A stretch of DNA of 64,000 nucleotides from SKVJ01 sp964578745 (GCA_964578745.1 CAZODZ010000003.1:1-64000); one strand, 5' to 3'; counted from the stretch's first letter, positions 26,007 through 35,133 are shown. Notes: generated from the sequence alone by a model not told the origin. Made by a program: numbers and translations.

Positions 26007-26951
26007 CTATGCCACTGGTACCGACAGGTCGGCCGGTCTCCAGTCTGACAGCTTCAGTTGCGGCGCGTGGCGGGACATGATCTCGCGGATGATGTCGGCC
26101 ATCTTCACTTTCTCCCGCACAAAGTTGGCATGCCACGTTTCCTCGACCCATGGCTTGTACATGTCTGGCTCCGATTTGCCCGGTTCTATCTTGAAATAGC
26201 AAGGGGCCGCCACCCGTGCAATCTCGGGTGTCTCCATCAGCCGGTACTCGCCACCCATCGAATCGACGATGGCCACGTAGACGTCGAGCGTCATCCTCAC
26301 CGCCTTCCTGATCGCGGCCAGTATTGGAAGCGAGACGTCTGAGGAGGGATTGAACGTGTTGGCGCCAAGAGACTCAACCACGCGTGCCCCGGCAGGGCTG
26401 CATTGGCCCGCAAACACCGAGCACTTGAAGACAGTCTCCTTCGGCACGAAACCCTCGGCACGCATTTTGTTGACTATTGACAACACGCCTTCGTCGTAGA
26501 CGAGAAATCCCCGGAAGCCAGCCTCAATGTTGCGCATCATGTCGGCAAGCCAGTAGGAGACGTTGTCGGACCCTCGCAGCCGTGCCCCCCACAGGGCGCC
26601 TTCCCAGTTCGACATCTCCTTCGAGCCCACATCCCAAGCCTTCCTGTGACCGACGGCCATGATAACTTCGACGCCTGCCTCGTGGGCTATCTGCGCCATC
26701 TCTCGGAGTTCGGCCTTGTCGAGAAACGAGGAGCCGCCAACGGTTGCGATGGCCCTGTGTACGGGAATGCCTCTCTTTCTGGCTTCATCAACCATGGCCT
26801 GCATAGTGGAGGCCCGCTCGACACCTGAGATTTCGACCCTCCAGTGGGCCCCGTCAGGAAACTGCATCGTCGAGGTGGGTAATTCCCAGAGGTCACGGCC
26901 GGGTATGCCCATCTGTTCCATGAAACGGCGTATGTTGTCGAGTGTGCTCAT
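26007..26951 (-). CDS. Predicted TIM-barrel protein resembling U32 peptidases; function unknown
   Basis: The ATG at 26951 follows AGGAGG and GGAG and gives 314 aa. A longer frame exists but lacks a start signal. The sequence alternates short hydrophobic strands and helices with Gly-rich turns (ATVGGSSFLDKAEL, GVEVIMAVGHRKAWD, GFRGFLVYDEG, PIL...DVYVAIVDSMGG), as in a TIM barrel. It shows a late Cys (AAPCYFKIEPGKSEPD) and resembles U32-type proteins seen in anaerobes. No motif fixes a reaction. Confidence 0.5.
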   Translation of the reverse strand: MSTLDNIRRFMEQMGIPGRDLWELPTSTMQFPDGAHWRVEISGVERASTMQAMVDEARKRGIPVHRAIATVGGSSFLDKAELREMAQIAHEAGVEVIMAVGHRKAWDVGSKEMSNWEGALWGARLRGSDNVSYWLADMMRNIEAGFRGFLVYDEGVLSIVNKMRAEGFVPKETVFKCSVFAGQCSPAGARVVESLGANTFNPSSDVSLPILAAIRKAVRMTLDVYVAIVDSMGGEYRLMETPEIARVAAPCYFKIEPGKSEPDMYKPWVEETWHANFVREKVKMADIIREIMSRHAPQLKLSDWRPADLSVPVA

Positions 26952-27162
26952 CTCCTGCCCTCCTAAGAAGTCGTGCCTCGGGAGGTTGTCCCCGTTGGCA
27001 CGGTGCCATTGTAGAGAGGATGACCTGTTGTGACAATGCAGCATGTGGGGGTGGATTCAGGTGCGGGCCCTGCATGGCCGGACGAACTCCCAACATGACT
27101 CGAATTGCATCGGGAACACGCTGCTGGTAGACTGGCTGTCCGCCTGTCGAATGGACCATATA

Positions 27163-28455
27163 ATGGCAGCGTCGTACGAGTCGCCTGACCTTCTTTCCCG
27201 CAGGCGCTGGCTTGTTCTTGCAGTCGGCTTCCTTGTCATGTCGGTCGGCTTCGCTCTGCGCAACTCGTTCTCAGTCTTCTACCCGGTAGTAGTGGCCGAT
27301 TTCGGCTGGACCCGGGGAGGTGGCGCTGTCATGTTCTCCCTCAGTATCCTTGTGTACGGGTTGCTGTCGCCTGCGGTCGGCGGCCTCGTCGACAGGTTCA
27401 AGCCGCAGATAGTGGTCGCCACGGGAGTAGTGCTTCTGGCAGGCTGTGTTGCACTGTGCAGCCTGGCTACGGAGCAGTGGCAGTTCTATCTTTTGTACGG
27501 TGTCGGTGGAGCATGTGGGGTCGCTATGATGGGCATTGTGCCGCTTGCGGCGACCATCACACCATGGTTCTCACGCCACAGGGCAATGGCGTTCGCGGTA
27601 CTAGCTGCTGGATTCGGCGTGAGCCTGGTATCAGCCTCGCTCGTCCAATTCCTCATCTCCCTTTATGGGTGGCGACGTGCGCTTCTGTGTGCAGGACTCT
27701 CAGCGATTGTCATCGTCGTTCCCGTCGTACTTGCGTTTCTGCGCAGGCCACCTTCGCTGCTGATGCACAGAGAGGTGCCTGAGGCCGCAAGAGAGGCTGA
27801 GATGTCTGGGGAGCTACCATGCACTGCAGTGCATGGGGGGGCTGGCTGGCATGCGCGCGAGTGGACCGTTAGGCGTGCGTTAAGGACGCCCCAATTCTGG
27901 ATGCTGTGGGTCGCGGGTTTCTGCCAGCTCGGCTTGGCGGAGAAAGTGGCAATCGCTCACCAGGTGTACTTCTTCCGGGACGCGGGTTACAGTCCGGCCG
28001 CCGCGGCGTCGGTATACGCCGTGTTCGGAGCAATGTTTGTCGCTGGCACGCTGGCCAGTTCGCTCTCAGACAGGATGGGGAGGGAGAGACTGTATGTCCC
28101 CGCGTGTGCGCTTGCGCTCGTGGGCGTAGGGTTGCTGTTTGTGATTCCGGGCTCGAGTGTGTCGTGGCTGCCATATGTCTTTGCCGTCTGCTTTGGTATA
28201 GGAATGGGCATCATGCCTCCTGTGCTGTTCGCCTCGGTGGCGGACCTGTTTCACGGGAAATCGTATGGAGGCATCCAGGGTACGGTTGCACTAGGCTTCT
28301 CTCTTGGTGGGGCTATCGGGCCATGGGTTGCTGGCCACATGCACGATGTTCTCGGCAGCTACGACTCCACGCTTGTCATGCTGGTCGGGGCGCTGCTGGC
28401 AAGCGGCCTACTTGTTATTCTTGCAGCGCCGGGGCGCCATTCGTCGGTCTGCTGA
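27163..28455 (+). CDS. MFS transporter, monocarboxylate/oxalate-formate antiporter type
   Basis: About 430 aa from the ATG at 27163 (an ATG at 27151 is also possible). Twelve hydrophobic segments in two halves (split near 245) with a long basic central loop. The pattern NSFSVFYPVVVADFGWTRG and GGLVDRFKPQ matches OFA-type or monocarboxylate carriers. It probably carries an organic acid across the inner membrane. The TATAAT at 27159-27164 overlaps the ATG and so cannot be its promoter. Downstream the MoxR gene begins 55 bases after the stop. Confidence 0.8.
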   Translation: MAASYESPDLLSRRRWLVLAVGFLVMSVGFALRNSFSVFYPVVVADFGWTRGGGAVMFSLSILVYGLLSPAVGGLVDRFKPQIVVATGVVLLAGCVALCSLATEQWQFYLLYGVGGACGVAMMGIVPLAATITPWFSRHRAMAFAVLAAGFGVSLVSASLVQFLISLYGWRRALLCAGLSAIVIVVPVVLAFLRRPPSLLMHREVPEAAREAEMSGELPCTAVHGGAGWHAREWTVRRALRTPQFWMLWVAGFCQLGLAEKVAIAHQVYFFRDAGYSPAAAASVYAVFGAMFVAGTLASSLSDRMGRERLYVPACALALVGVGLLFVIPGSSVSWLPYVFAVCFGIGMGIMPPVLFASVADLFHGKSYGGIQGTVALGFSLGGAIGPWVAGHMHDVLGSYDSTLVMLVGALLASGLLVILAAPGRHSSVC

Positions 28456-28510
28456 TCATTCTGCTTTGCGCATGGGCTTGCGACGCGTAGAATTGTACCG
28501 GAGGAGCCGC

Positions 28511-29392
28511 ATGAGCAGAGTGGACAATAACGAGCCTGGCGGTGCCGGAGCGGAGGCGCGCCACCTCCACGTGCCGCCGGATGAGCCTGGGTTCTGGGTC
28601 TCTCCAAGTAACCTTGAACGCCTTGGCAGGGTGGCACAGCGGTCGCAGGCAGGCGAGTGCGTCAACGCGATTATCAGGGGGCCGAAGGGCTGTGGCAAGA
28701 CGACCCTTGCCAGGGTCTTCGCCGCAAGGTGGGCTCGGCCGTTCTACGAGGTCCACTGCGGCGCGTTCGTCGATGTAGAGCAGTGGTTTGGTAAGGACAG
28801 GCTTACGGCGGGTGAGACGTGGTACCGGAAGGCGCGGTTCATCTACGCAGTCGAGACTCCCTTCTGTGTCGTGCTCCTCGACGAAATCAATCGCGCACAC
28901 CCCGAGGTCCTGAACGCCATCCTCGGCCTGCTCGACTGGCGACGATCCATGTGGAGTGACGATCTAACGTATGAAGTCCGCGTTGCACCGGGAGTGGTGT
29001 TCTTTGCCACTATCAACGAAGGAGAAGAATTCTACGGCGTGAATCCACTGGACGCCGCGCTCAGGGACAGGTTTCCCCGCACCATTCGCCTCGACTATCC
29101 ACCCAGGAACGAGGAGGCGGCAATCCTGCGGGAACATGGCCTGGCTCCGGCGACGGCCGACAGGCTGACCGAGTTTGCGCATACCCTGCGAAAGAGTACG
29201 CGACCGGTCCCGATATCGACGCGACAGCTGCTGGTCGCGGCCGAGGAGGTCCTCGGCGGGGCCACGCTGCGCGAGGCGGTGGAGACTGCCATCATCTTCG
29301 GTATTGATGATCCGGCACATGAGAAAGCTGCACTTCAAGCGCTGCAGTGGGTCGAGGACGAACCATTCGTATCCCGTATTGATGAAAACTAG
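28511..29392 (+). CDS. MoxR-type AAA+ ATPase
   Basis: Length 293 aa from the ATG at 28511, behind GGAGGAG. Walker A is GPKGCGKTTLAR (about 58), Walker B is VVLLDEINRAHPEV (about 120), sensor 1 is VVFFATINEGE, and the arginine-finger region is LDAALRDRFPR. MoxR ATPases remodel or load metals into enzymes together with a VWA partner; the CobS, NorQ and CbbQ branches are close. The last 11 bases overlap the VWA gene, so the pair is coupled. It likely forms a hexameric ring. Confidence 0.88.
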   Translation: MSRVDNNEPGGAGAEARHLHVPPDEPGFWVSPSNLERLGRVAQRSQAGECVNAIIRGPKGCGKTTLARVFAARWARPFYEVHCGAFVDVEQWFGKDRLTAGETWYRKARFIYAVETPFCVVLLDEINRAHPEVLNAILGLLDWRRSMWSDDLTYEVRVAPGVVFFATINEGEEFYGVNPLDAALRDRFPRTIRLDYPPRNEEAAILREHGLAPATADRLTEFAHTLRKSTRPVPISTRQLLVAAEEVLGGATLREAVETAIIFGIDDPAHEKAALQALQWVEDEPFVSRIDEN

Positions 29393-31079
29393 CTCGTTGA
29401 TGCCTCCCCCCGGCTCCAGCCTCTCGGACTACTGGCGCATTGACCGTTCCGAAGACCGCTCACGCGAGCTGGCTTCGGTTCTCGGAGGGGCTGCTTCCAT
29501 GGCGGAGCTCGTTCAGTCAAGGCTGCGCGAAGACGTACCGAGGGGCAGTGAACACGCTTTTTCTCCGGTGGTGCTGGATCCCAGGCTGCTTGCTGGCTTT
29601 GCGGCGCCAGTCCCTTCGCAGGTAGTCGATTGCATCATCGGCATCGCTGTCCGGGAGGCGGGCTTTCGGGAGCTGTCGACGGACATACGGGCGTGCGAAG
29701 AGTGGGCAGCCCGGGAGGTGGCCGAACGGCACGAACTGGAGACCGTTCACCGCGTGCTCGAAGACTACTATGTATCGGTCCGACTGCAGCGGCTGTCACC
29801 TGTGCTCGGAAAATATCTGGAGGCCCGTGCGCGCGCGATCGTTGCTCCGCTGCTTGATCGATGGAGAGACAAGGCTGGTGGTGCTGTGACGCGTGGTGCA
29901 GTACTTGAAGCGTGGCTCGCTGTAGACATGTACGGGGAGGAGCCGCCTCCGGCTATGGACGGGCGGCTGCTCCGCGGCATGCAGTCGCTGCGCGAGTTGG
30001 CGAACCGTTATATCGCTATTGATAACGCGGAGGAAAGATGTATTCTCGCCCTGGGTGCCTGGCGTCTGCTGCAGGAATATCCACGGGGTGCAGATGACCT
30101 GAGCAGCGCGGTGCGCCAGGTGGTGGGCGAAGGTAGCGATTATGAGTCGGCCGACTGTCGGATGAGGCGGAACATTATCGGTGGAGGCGATGTTGGCAGC
30201 TTCGTGGACTTGTCAACCTGTCTGGTTGACGAGCTGCGCGGTGTAGAGTTCGAGAAAGACCAGTCGAGCGGACATGTGCCGGACGACGCCGTGTCGCTGA
30301 CTTCCGATCTACGCGACCTTGGCGTGCTCGCTGCGGAAACCGTGGTGCGGGATGCAGAGTTTGACGCCGAGGCCTACGATAGAGTCAGACGGAAAGTGGA
30401 GAGGGAGATAGCGGACGTGCGGAGGCTCTTCTCCCGTCTCGACGAGATTGAAGCGCGCTGGAGGCATGGATTGCGGCGGGGAAAGCTCGACGGCCGGCGC
30501 CTGTCACGGGTCGCCTCTGGTAAGGAGACGGTGTTCAGGCTGCGTGACGCGCGGCACCGCATCTCGATGGCGCTCATCTTTCTCATCGATGTGTCTGCCT
30601 CGATGAAGCCTCATATGGCAACCGTCAACAGGGCCGCCTGCGTCGTCGCCGAAGCCCTGCGAGGCCTCAGCCCTGCCGTGTGGTACGAAGTCCTCACCTA
30701 CACCAGCGGGGGACTACAGCCGGGAGCGATGGTGCAGCTCACAAGGCTTGCCTCTCCTGGCAAGACGCTCTCCCTCAGCAACGTGTGGAGCGAAGGGGGG
30801 ACCCCTACGGGTGAGGCCATCGCTGTCGCGCTGCTGTTGCTGCGGAGACGGACGGCGCGGCGGAGACTGGTGCTGCATTTCACGGATGGCCACCCGAAGA
30901 ACACGTACGTCGTCCGACAGGCCCTCGAGATGTGCCGCCGGGAGCATGTGGATGTGGTTACTGTCTCGGTAGGTACACCGCAGGAGACGCTGTACGGTAG
31001 TGGCAAGTGTGAGGTCGCCTATACAGTATCAGAACTGCCCGGCGTCCTTTACCGCTTGCTGCCACGTCTGTACCGCTAG
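29382..31079 (+). CDS. VWA-domain protein, CobT/NorD-like partner of MoxR
   Basis: Length 565 aa from the ATG at 29382 (alternative ATG at 29400). The N-terminal ~390 residues are helical and unassigned. GKLDGRRLSRVASG (about 440) followed by the VWA domain is the arrangement of CobT and NorD. The MIDAS motif is LIDVSASMKPH (about 471), with GGTPTGEAI and HFTDGHPKN supplying other metal ligands. With the MoxR protein it should act as a two-part chaperone or chelatase. No CobN, nitric-oxide reductase or rubisco target lies nearby. Confidence 0.82.
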   Translation: MKTSSLMPPPGSSLSDYWRIDRSEDRSRELASVLGGAASMAELVQSRLREDVPRGSEHAFSPVVLDPRLLAGFAAPVPSQVVDCIIGIAVREAGFRELSTDIRACEEWAAREVAERHELETVHRVLEDYYVSVRLQRLSPVLGKYLEARARAIVAPLLDRWRDKAGGAVTRGAVLEAWLAVDMYGEEPPPAMDGRLLRGMQSLRELANRYIAIDNAEERCILALGAWRLLQEYPRGADDLSSAVRQVVGEGSDYESADCRMRRNIIGGGDVGSFVDLSTCLVDELRGVEFEKDQSSGHVPDDAVSLTSDLRDLGVLAAETVVRDAEFDAEAYDRVRRKVEREIADVRRLFSRLDEIEARWRHGLRRGKLDGRRLSRVASGKETVFRLRDARHRISMALIFLIDVSASMKPHMATVNRAACVVAEALRGLSPAVWYEVLTYTSGGLQPGAMVQLTRLASPGKTLSLSNVWSEGGTPTGEAIAVALLLLRRRTARRRLVLHFTDGHPKNTYVVRQALEMCRREHVDVVTVSVGTPQETLYGSGKCEVAYTVSELPGVLYRLLPRLYR

Positions 31080-31336
31080 ACGTCTGGCCCCGCTGTGTCT
31101 GTAGTGGATTTGTTCAACGCGCGAAGTACCTCTTCCACCTCTTGCTGGTCCGGCATCTTCTCGCGCGCCTGCACGTATTCCTCGAGCATGCGGCGTTCCT
31201 TGTGTCGCCGCAGGAGCGTCTCGGCTCCTCTACAGAAGAACTGACTGATTGTCTCTCCGCGAGCCTGGCTCTGTACCTCTACGGCGTGCAATAGCTCCAG
31301 TCCCACGTCTATCTCGATCCTCGTCCTGTTGTCCAA
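31076..31336 (-). CDS. Small basic helical protein, ribbon-helix-helix-like
   Basis: Length 86 aa, TTG start with AAGGGG upstream. The N-terminus RIEIDVGLELLHAVEVQSQA has the strand-helix layout of ribbon-helix-helix DNA-binding proteins, and the middle is rich in Arg/Glu. No partner toxin is visible, so it may be an antitoxin-like or autoregulatory factor. Its stop shares CTAG with the VWA stop. The family call is tentative. Confidence 0.5.
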   Translation of the reverse strand: MDNRTRIEIDVGLELLHAVEVQSQARGETISQFFCRGAETLLRRHKERRMLEEYVQAREKMPDQQEVEEVLRALNKSTTDTAGPDV

Positions 31337-31416
31337 TGGTGCGCCCCTTGTCGTACGCCTGTACGGCCTACCATTATAACGCGCACGCCGGGCGCGAGGA
31401 TAATGCCTTCGTTGTG

Positions 31417-31445
31417 TTGACCGGGACTGGTCACATACCTATACT
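31417..31445 (+). promoter_or_regulatory. Nitrilase promoter
   Basis: TTGACC at 31417-31422, exactly 17 bases, then TATACT at 31440-31445, which is one of the best sigma-70-type promoters in the window. Transcription would start near 31452, leaving a ~43-base leader that ends in a good Shine-Dalgarno sequence (GGAAAGGGAGAG) before the ATG at 31495. Confidence 0.75.
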
Positions 31446-31494
31446 TCCCGCTTGTCCGTTTGCGGTTGCACGACGGTGAGAAGGAAAGGGAGAG

Positions 31495-32466
31495 ATGACA
31501 CAACTGATGGGTCAGGAGGTCGCATTCCCCGCATACCGAGTGGCGGCGGTACAGGCGGCACCAGTGTTTCTTGATCGTGATGCGACCGTGGACAAGGCGT
31601 GTCGCCTCATTAAGGAGGTCGCCGCCTCCGGCGCATCTCTTGCGGTGTTTCCTGAGACGTGGATACCGGGCTATCCCGTCTGGACGAACGCTGACTCGCG
31701 TTGGAACTACAGGCCTGCGAAGGAGGCATATTCGCTTCTGTACCGTAACGCAGTCGATGTTCCGGGCCCTGTTGTGGACAGGCTCTGCGAGGCGGCAGGA
31801 GCCGCCCGTGTGGCGGTCGTCATGGGTGTGCACGAACGGAGTGCGACTGGCACGCTGTACAACTCGATGATATTCATCGACCGCGATGGCCGATTCCTTG
31901 GGAAGCATCGCAAGCTTGTTCCGACCTACCACGAGCGCATGATATGGGGGAGGGGTGACGGCTCTACGCTGTCTGTGTTTGATACGGAGCTGGGTCGGCT
32001 GGGAGGGCTTGTATGCTGGGAACACTGGATGCCTCTCGCCCGCTACGCTCTATATGCAACCGGGGAGCAGGTGCATGCAGCGGTGTGGCCCAGCGCCACC
32101 GAGACATTTCTACTGGCATGCCGAGCCATGGCGTTCGAGGGAAGACTCTACGTGGTGGTTGCGGCCAGCTACCTCACGAGATCCATGCTGCCCCCAGCCT
32201 TCCCGTTGAAAGGGGAGATGGAGTCGTTCTCAGAAGAGCTGTGCATTGGGGGCAGCGCGGTCGTCGGCCCTGATGGCCGCTTCCTCGCAGGCCCTGTGTA
32301 TGGCGGTGAGACGATAGTCTATGCGGATATCGACCTGGGCCGACTGGCGGGAGAGAAGCTGTTGCTTGATGTCGCCGGCCACTACTCGCGACCGGACGTG
32401 TTCTCTCTCCACATCAACCGCCGGCGGCAGGAACCGCTGCTGTCTGACGAGGCCGATATGAGCTAG
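31495..32466 (+). CDS. Nitrilase (aliphatic/aryl-nitrilase branch)
   Basis: Length 323 aa. The catalytic triad is visible: Glu54 in FPETWIPGYP, Lys140 in KHRKLVPTYHER and Cys174 in GGLVCWEHWMP. The CWEHWMP context and HRKL.PT..ER pattern are those of true nitrilases, which turn a nitrile into an acid and ammonia, and not of amidases. Length is also typical (320-350). It has its own strong promoter. Natural substrate unknown; a plant- or cyanide-related nitrile or an intermediate of aryl-amino-acid breakdown is possible. Confidence 0.88.
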   Translation: MTQLMGQEVAFPAYRVAAVQAAPVFLDRDATVDKACRLIKEVAASGASLAVFPETWIPGYPVWTNADSRWNYRPAKEAYSLLYRNAVDVPGPVVDRLCEAAGAARVAVVMGVHERSATGTLYNSMIFIDRDGRFLGKHRKLVPTYHERMIWGRGDGSTLSVFDTELGRLGGLVCWEHWMPLARYALYATGEQVHAAVWPSATETFLLACRAMAFEGRLYVVVAASYLTRSMLPPAFPLKGEMESFSEELCIGGSAVVGPDGRFLAGPVYGGETIVYADIDLGRLAGEKLLLDVAGHYSRPDVFSLHINRRRQEPLLSDEADMS

Positions 32467-33542
32467 CCGATGTAGCCGTCCCGTACCAGCATCTCGGCGA
32501 CAAGCAGAGCGCCCCTGGCCGCACCCATCTTCGTGTTGTGTGACACGAGAACGTACTTCAGTCCGTTCTCGAGCACGGAGTCGGCGCGCACCCTGCCCAC
32601 GGTGGTCGCCATGCCGTTGTCATTGTCGCGGTCGAGTCGAGGCTGTGGCCTGAACGGATCCTGGTCAACGAGGACCATTCTGTGCGGTGCACTGGGCAGG
32701 CCGGACACGTCATCGCCGCCGCTGTAGTCGAGCAGCGCTGCAATGGCAGACTCCACGCTCGACGGCTTTGATGTCGACACGAACACTGTCTCGGTATGCC
32801 CCTCAAGGACGGCGACGCGCGTACAGGTGCAGCTCACTCCGAATGAGGCTGGGGTGATGGCGTCGCCCTCCATGCGCCCGAGGAGCTTCTGGGTCTCGCG
32901 CTGCACCTTCTCCTCCTCGCCTGGTATGAACGGGATGACATTGTCCAGTATGTCGAGACCGATCACTCCCGGACTTCGGCCGGCGCCCGACATTGCCTGG
33001 AGCGATGTCATTACGACCATGTTCAGCCCGAAGGTCTCGTACAGCGGCTTGAGCGTGATGGCGAGCCCGCAGGTGGTGCAGTTGGGAATGGGAGTTACAA
33101 AGCCTTTCCAGCCACGACGTTTGCGCTGCACGTTGAGGAGACGCGCATGCCCGGAGTTGACGCCTGGTATGAGTATCGGCACGTCTTCCTCGTAACGGAA
33201 GGCGGAGGCAGTGCTGATGACCGGCACGTTTGCGGCATACTGCGGCTCGAGTGTCCTGGCTGCATCCGACTCGATGGCCGAGAAGACGAGGTCCACGTCT
33301 GTTGTGTTCAGTTCGCCCGCATTGACTACGGGCATGTCCATGGCCTCCTCGACGGGAGGCTCGCTACAGAACCACCTGAGCGCGCCTGTCCCAGGGGCGG
33401 TGATTGCTTCTTTGTAGCTGCGGCCTGCAGAGCGCTCCGATGCGGCGAGCGTCTTTACCTCTATCCAAGGATGACCCTTCAGCGCCACGAGGAACTGCTG
33501 GCCTACAATGCCTGTTGCGCCTACAATCGCTGCCCGTATCAT
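32463..33542 (-). CDS. asd: Aspartate-semialdehyde dehydrogenase, archaeal-type
   Basis: Length 359 aa. NADP-binding GATGIVGQQFLVAL at the N-terminus and the nucleophile Cys in PIPNCTTCGLAI (about 155) are clear. GEEEKVQRETQKLLG and FGVSCTCTRVAVLEGHTETV are the archaeal/fungal-type ASADH pattern, distinct from the E. coli type. It reduces aspartyl phosphate in the Lys/Thr/Met/DAP pathway. No other genes of that pathway are nearby. Its stop shares CTAG with the nitrilase stop. Confidence 0.88.
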   Translation of the reverse strand: MIRAAIVGATGIVGQQFLVALKGHPWIEVKTLAASERSAGRSYKEAITAPGTGALRWFCSEPPVEEAMDMPVVNAGELNTTDVDLVFSAIESDAARTLEPQYAANVPVISTASAFRYEEDVPILIPGVNSGHARLLNVQRKRRGWKGFVTPIPNCTTCGLAITLKPLYETFGLNMVVMTSLQAMSGAGRSPGVIGLDILDNVIPFIPGEEEKVQRETQKLLGRMEGDAITPASFGVSCTCTRVAVLEGHTETVFVSTSKPSSVESAIAALLDYSGGDDVSGLPSAPHRMVLVDQDPFRPQPRLDRDNDNGMATTVGRVRADSVLENGLKYVLVSHNTKMGAARGALLVAEMLVRDGYIG

Positions 33543-33642
33543 GTCGAAGCCTCCCGGATCGTTTCGTGAAGCGTAAAGTGTACCACACGATTGGAGAATG
33601 CTCCTCCAGCGCCGCGACAGGAAGCGTGAGCTGCAAGAGCGC

Positions 33643-33648
33643 TATAAT
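33643..33648 (+). promoter_or_regulatory. Promoter of the acyl-CoA synthetase alpha gene
   Basis: TATAAT on the plus strand, about 51 bases before the ATG at 33700. The -35 position is weak. The predicted leader is about 45 bases and ends in AGGAGGG. Confidence 0.45.
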
Positions 33649-33699
33649 GGGCAGACTGGTCGGAGGGCAATCTCAATCTGTTATCTGTCGAGGAGGGCA

Positions 33700-35133
33700 A
33701 TGCCGAGTTCAAGTCTTGATGCGATCTTCAATCCCCGGTCGATAGCCATCGTCGGGGTGTCCACTTCAGGGCGCACCGCCCTGCTTGGGGGCGCGAGTTA
33801 CCTTGACGCGATGATACGGTGTGGCTTCAAAGGCAGGCTCTACCCTGTGAACCCGAAGGGTGGTGAGGTGCGTGGGCTGACCGTGTACCCGAGCGTGCGC
33901 GATATTCCGGGCCCGGTCGATTATGCCATTTCGGCCATTCCGGCTGCAGGCGCAGTTCAACTGATGCAGGACTGTGTGGCCAAGGGGGTGAAGGCAGTCC
34001 ATTTCTTCACGTCCGGCTTCTCCGAGCTGGGTCGACCCGAAGGAATCGAGCTGGAGCGACAGGTACTCGCACTCGCAAAGGAGCACGGCATCCGCGTCGT
34101 TGGACCCAATTGCATGGGGGTCTACGCGCCGGGCTCGGGAGTCTCTTTCCTGTCCGATCTGTCCAGCGAAGGAGGACCTGTGGGTGCCATCTGCCAGAGT
34201 GGCGGGAACGCCATCTACGTCGCGCGCGAGGCAGCCCGCAGGGGCGTCCGTTTCAGCAAGGTTGTCTCCTATGGCAACGCAGTTGATGTCAATGAATCCG
34301 ACCTCTTGGAGTATATGGCCGATGATCCTGAGACAGGCGTCATCCTTGCATACATCGAGGGCGTCAAGAACGGACCGCGCTTCAAGCGTGCGCTCGAGCG
34401 GGCAGCCAGCCGCAAGCCGGTGGTGGTCCTGAAGGTGGGTGTTTCCGAGTCAGGTGCGCGCGCTGCTGCATCACACACCGGCTCTCTCGCAGGCGCCGAC
34501 AGGGTGTGGGACAGTCTGCTTGAGCAGGTCAACGCCGTGCGTGTCCACACTATCGAGGAATTGATCGACATGGCGGTCACGTTCATGTTTCATGACCGGC
34601 CGCTGGGGCGCCGGGCAGCACTCCTAGGTCTGGGTGGGGGGGCGACAGTGCTGGCGGGCGACGAGGCATCTAACGAGGGGCTGCTGATGCCGGGATTTCC
34701 TCCTGAACTGCGGGAACGGGCGGCACGACTCCTCGGCACAGAGGCGGGTACGATTATCAATAATCCCATGGACCTGTCAGCCGAAGCATGGACGCTCGGG
34801 TACTATCCGATATTAAAGGTGTTCAGCGAGTACGACGGGATCGATTTCACGCTCGTACATCTGTCCGTGGGACTCATCGTGCCGCCGCCCGAGCGGCATC
34901 GCGAGATCTGGTCGAAGCTGAACGACGATATCATCAGGGCTCATGCGGACTTCGGCAAACCCATCGTGGTGGCGATACAGATGCTCACGTTCCCTGAGCA
35001 TTATGAGTGGATGGTGGATGCCAGGGAGGGCTGCTACAAAGCGGGTATCGCCGTGTACAACTCGATACGGCACGCGGCACGGTCGGTGACTAGGCTGCAG
35101 AGATACCACGAGCGCAGGGCCTTGCGCGGCTAG
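33700..35133 (+). CDS. ADP-forming acyl-CoA synthetase, alpha subunit (CoA-binding)
   Basis: Length 477 aa from the ATG at 33700 behind AGGAGGG. The CoA-binding domain starts with AIVGVSTSGRTALLGG, the ligase domain carries GPVGAICQSGGNA, and the phosphorylated His is expected in AASHTGSLAG (about 264). Length and ending fit a complete alpha chain of acetyl-CoA synthetase (ADP-forming), which makes ATP from acyl-CoA. The ATP-grasp beta chain is neither fused nor adjacent, so the partner must be encoded elsewhere. Its stop shares CTAG with mutL. Confidence 0.85.
   Translation: MPSSSLDAIFNPRSIAIVGVSTSGRTALLGGASYLDAMIRCGFKGRLYPVNPKGGEVRGLTVYPSVRDIPGPVDYAISAIPAAGAVQLMQDCVAKGVKAVHFFTSGFSELGRPEGIELERQVLALAKEHGIRVVGPNCMGVYAPGSGVSFLSDLSSEGGPVGAICQSGGNAIYVAREAARRGVRFSKVVSYGNAVDVNESDLLEYMADDPETGVILAYIEGVKNGPRFKRALERAASRKPVVVLKVGVSESGARAAASHTGSLAGADRVWDSLLEQVNAVRVHTIEELIDMAVTFMFHDRPLGRRAALLGLGGGATVLAGDEASNEGLLMPGFPPELRERAARLLGTEAGTIINNPMDLSAEAWTLGYYPILKVFSEYDGIDFTLVHLSVGLIVPPPERHREIWSKLNDDIIRAHADFGKPIVVAIQMLTFPEHYEWMVDAREGCYKAGIAVYNSIRHAARSVTRLQRYHERRALRG

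Noticed and set aside
27159..27164. TATAAT beside the MFS start
   Set aside because: It overlaps the ATG itself, so transcription from it would begin inside the gene. Likely chance.
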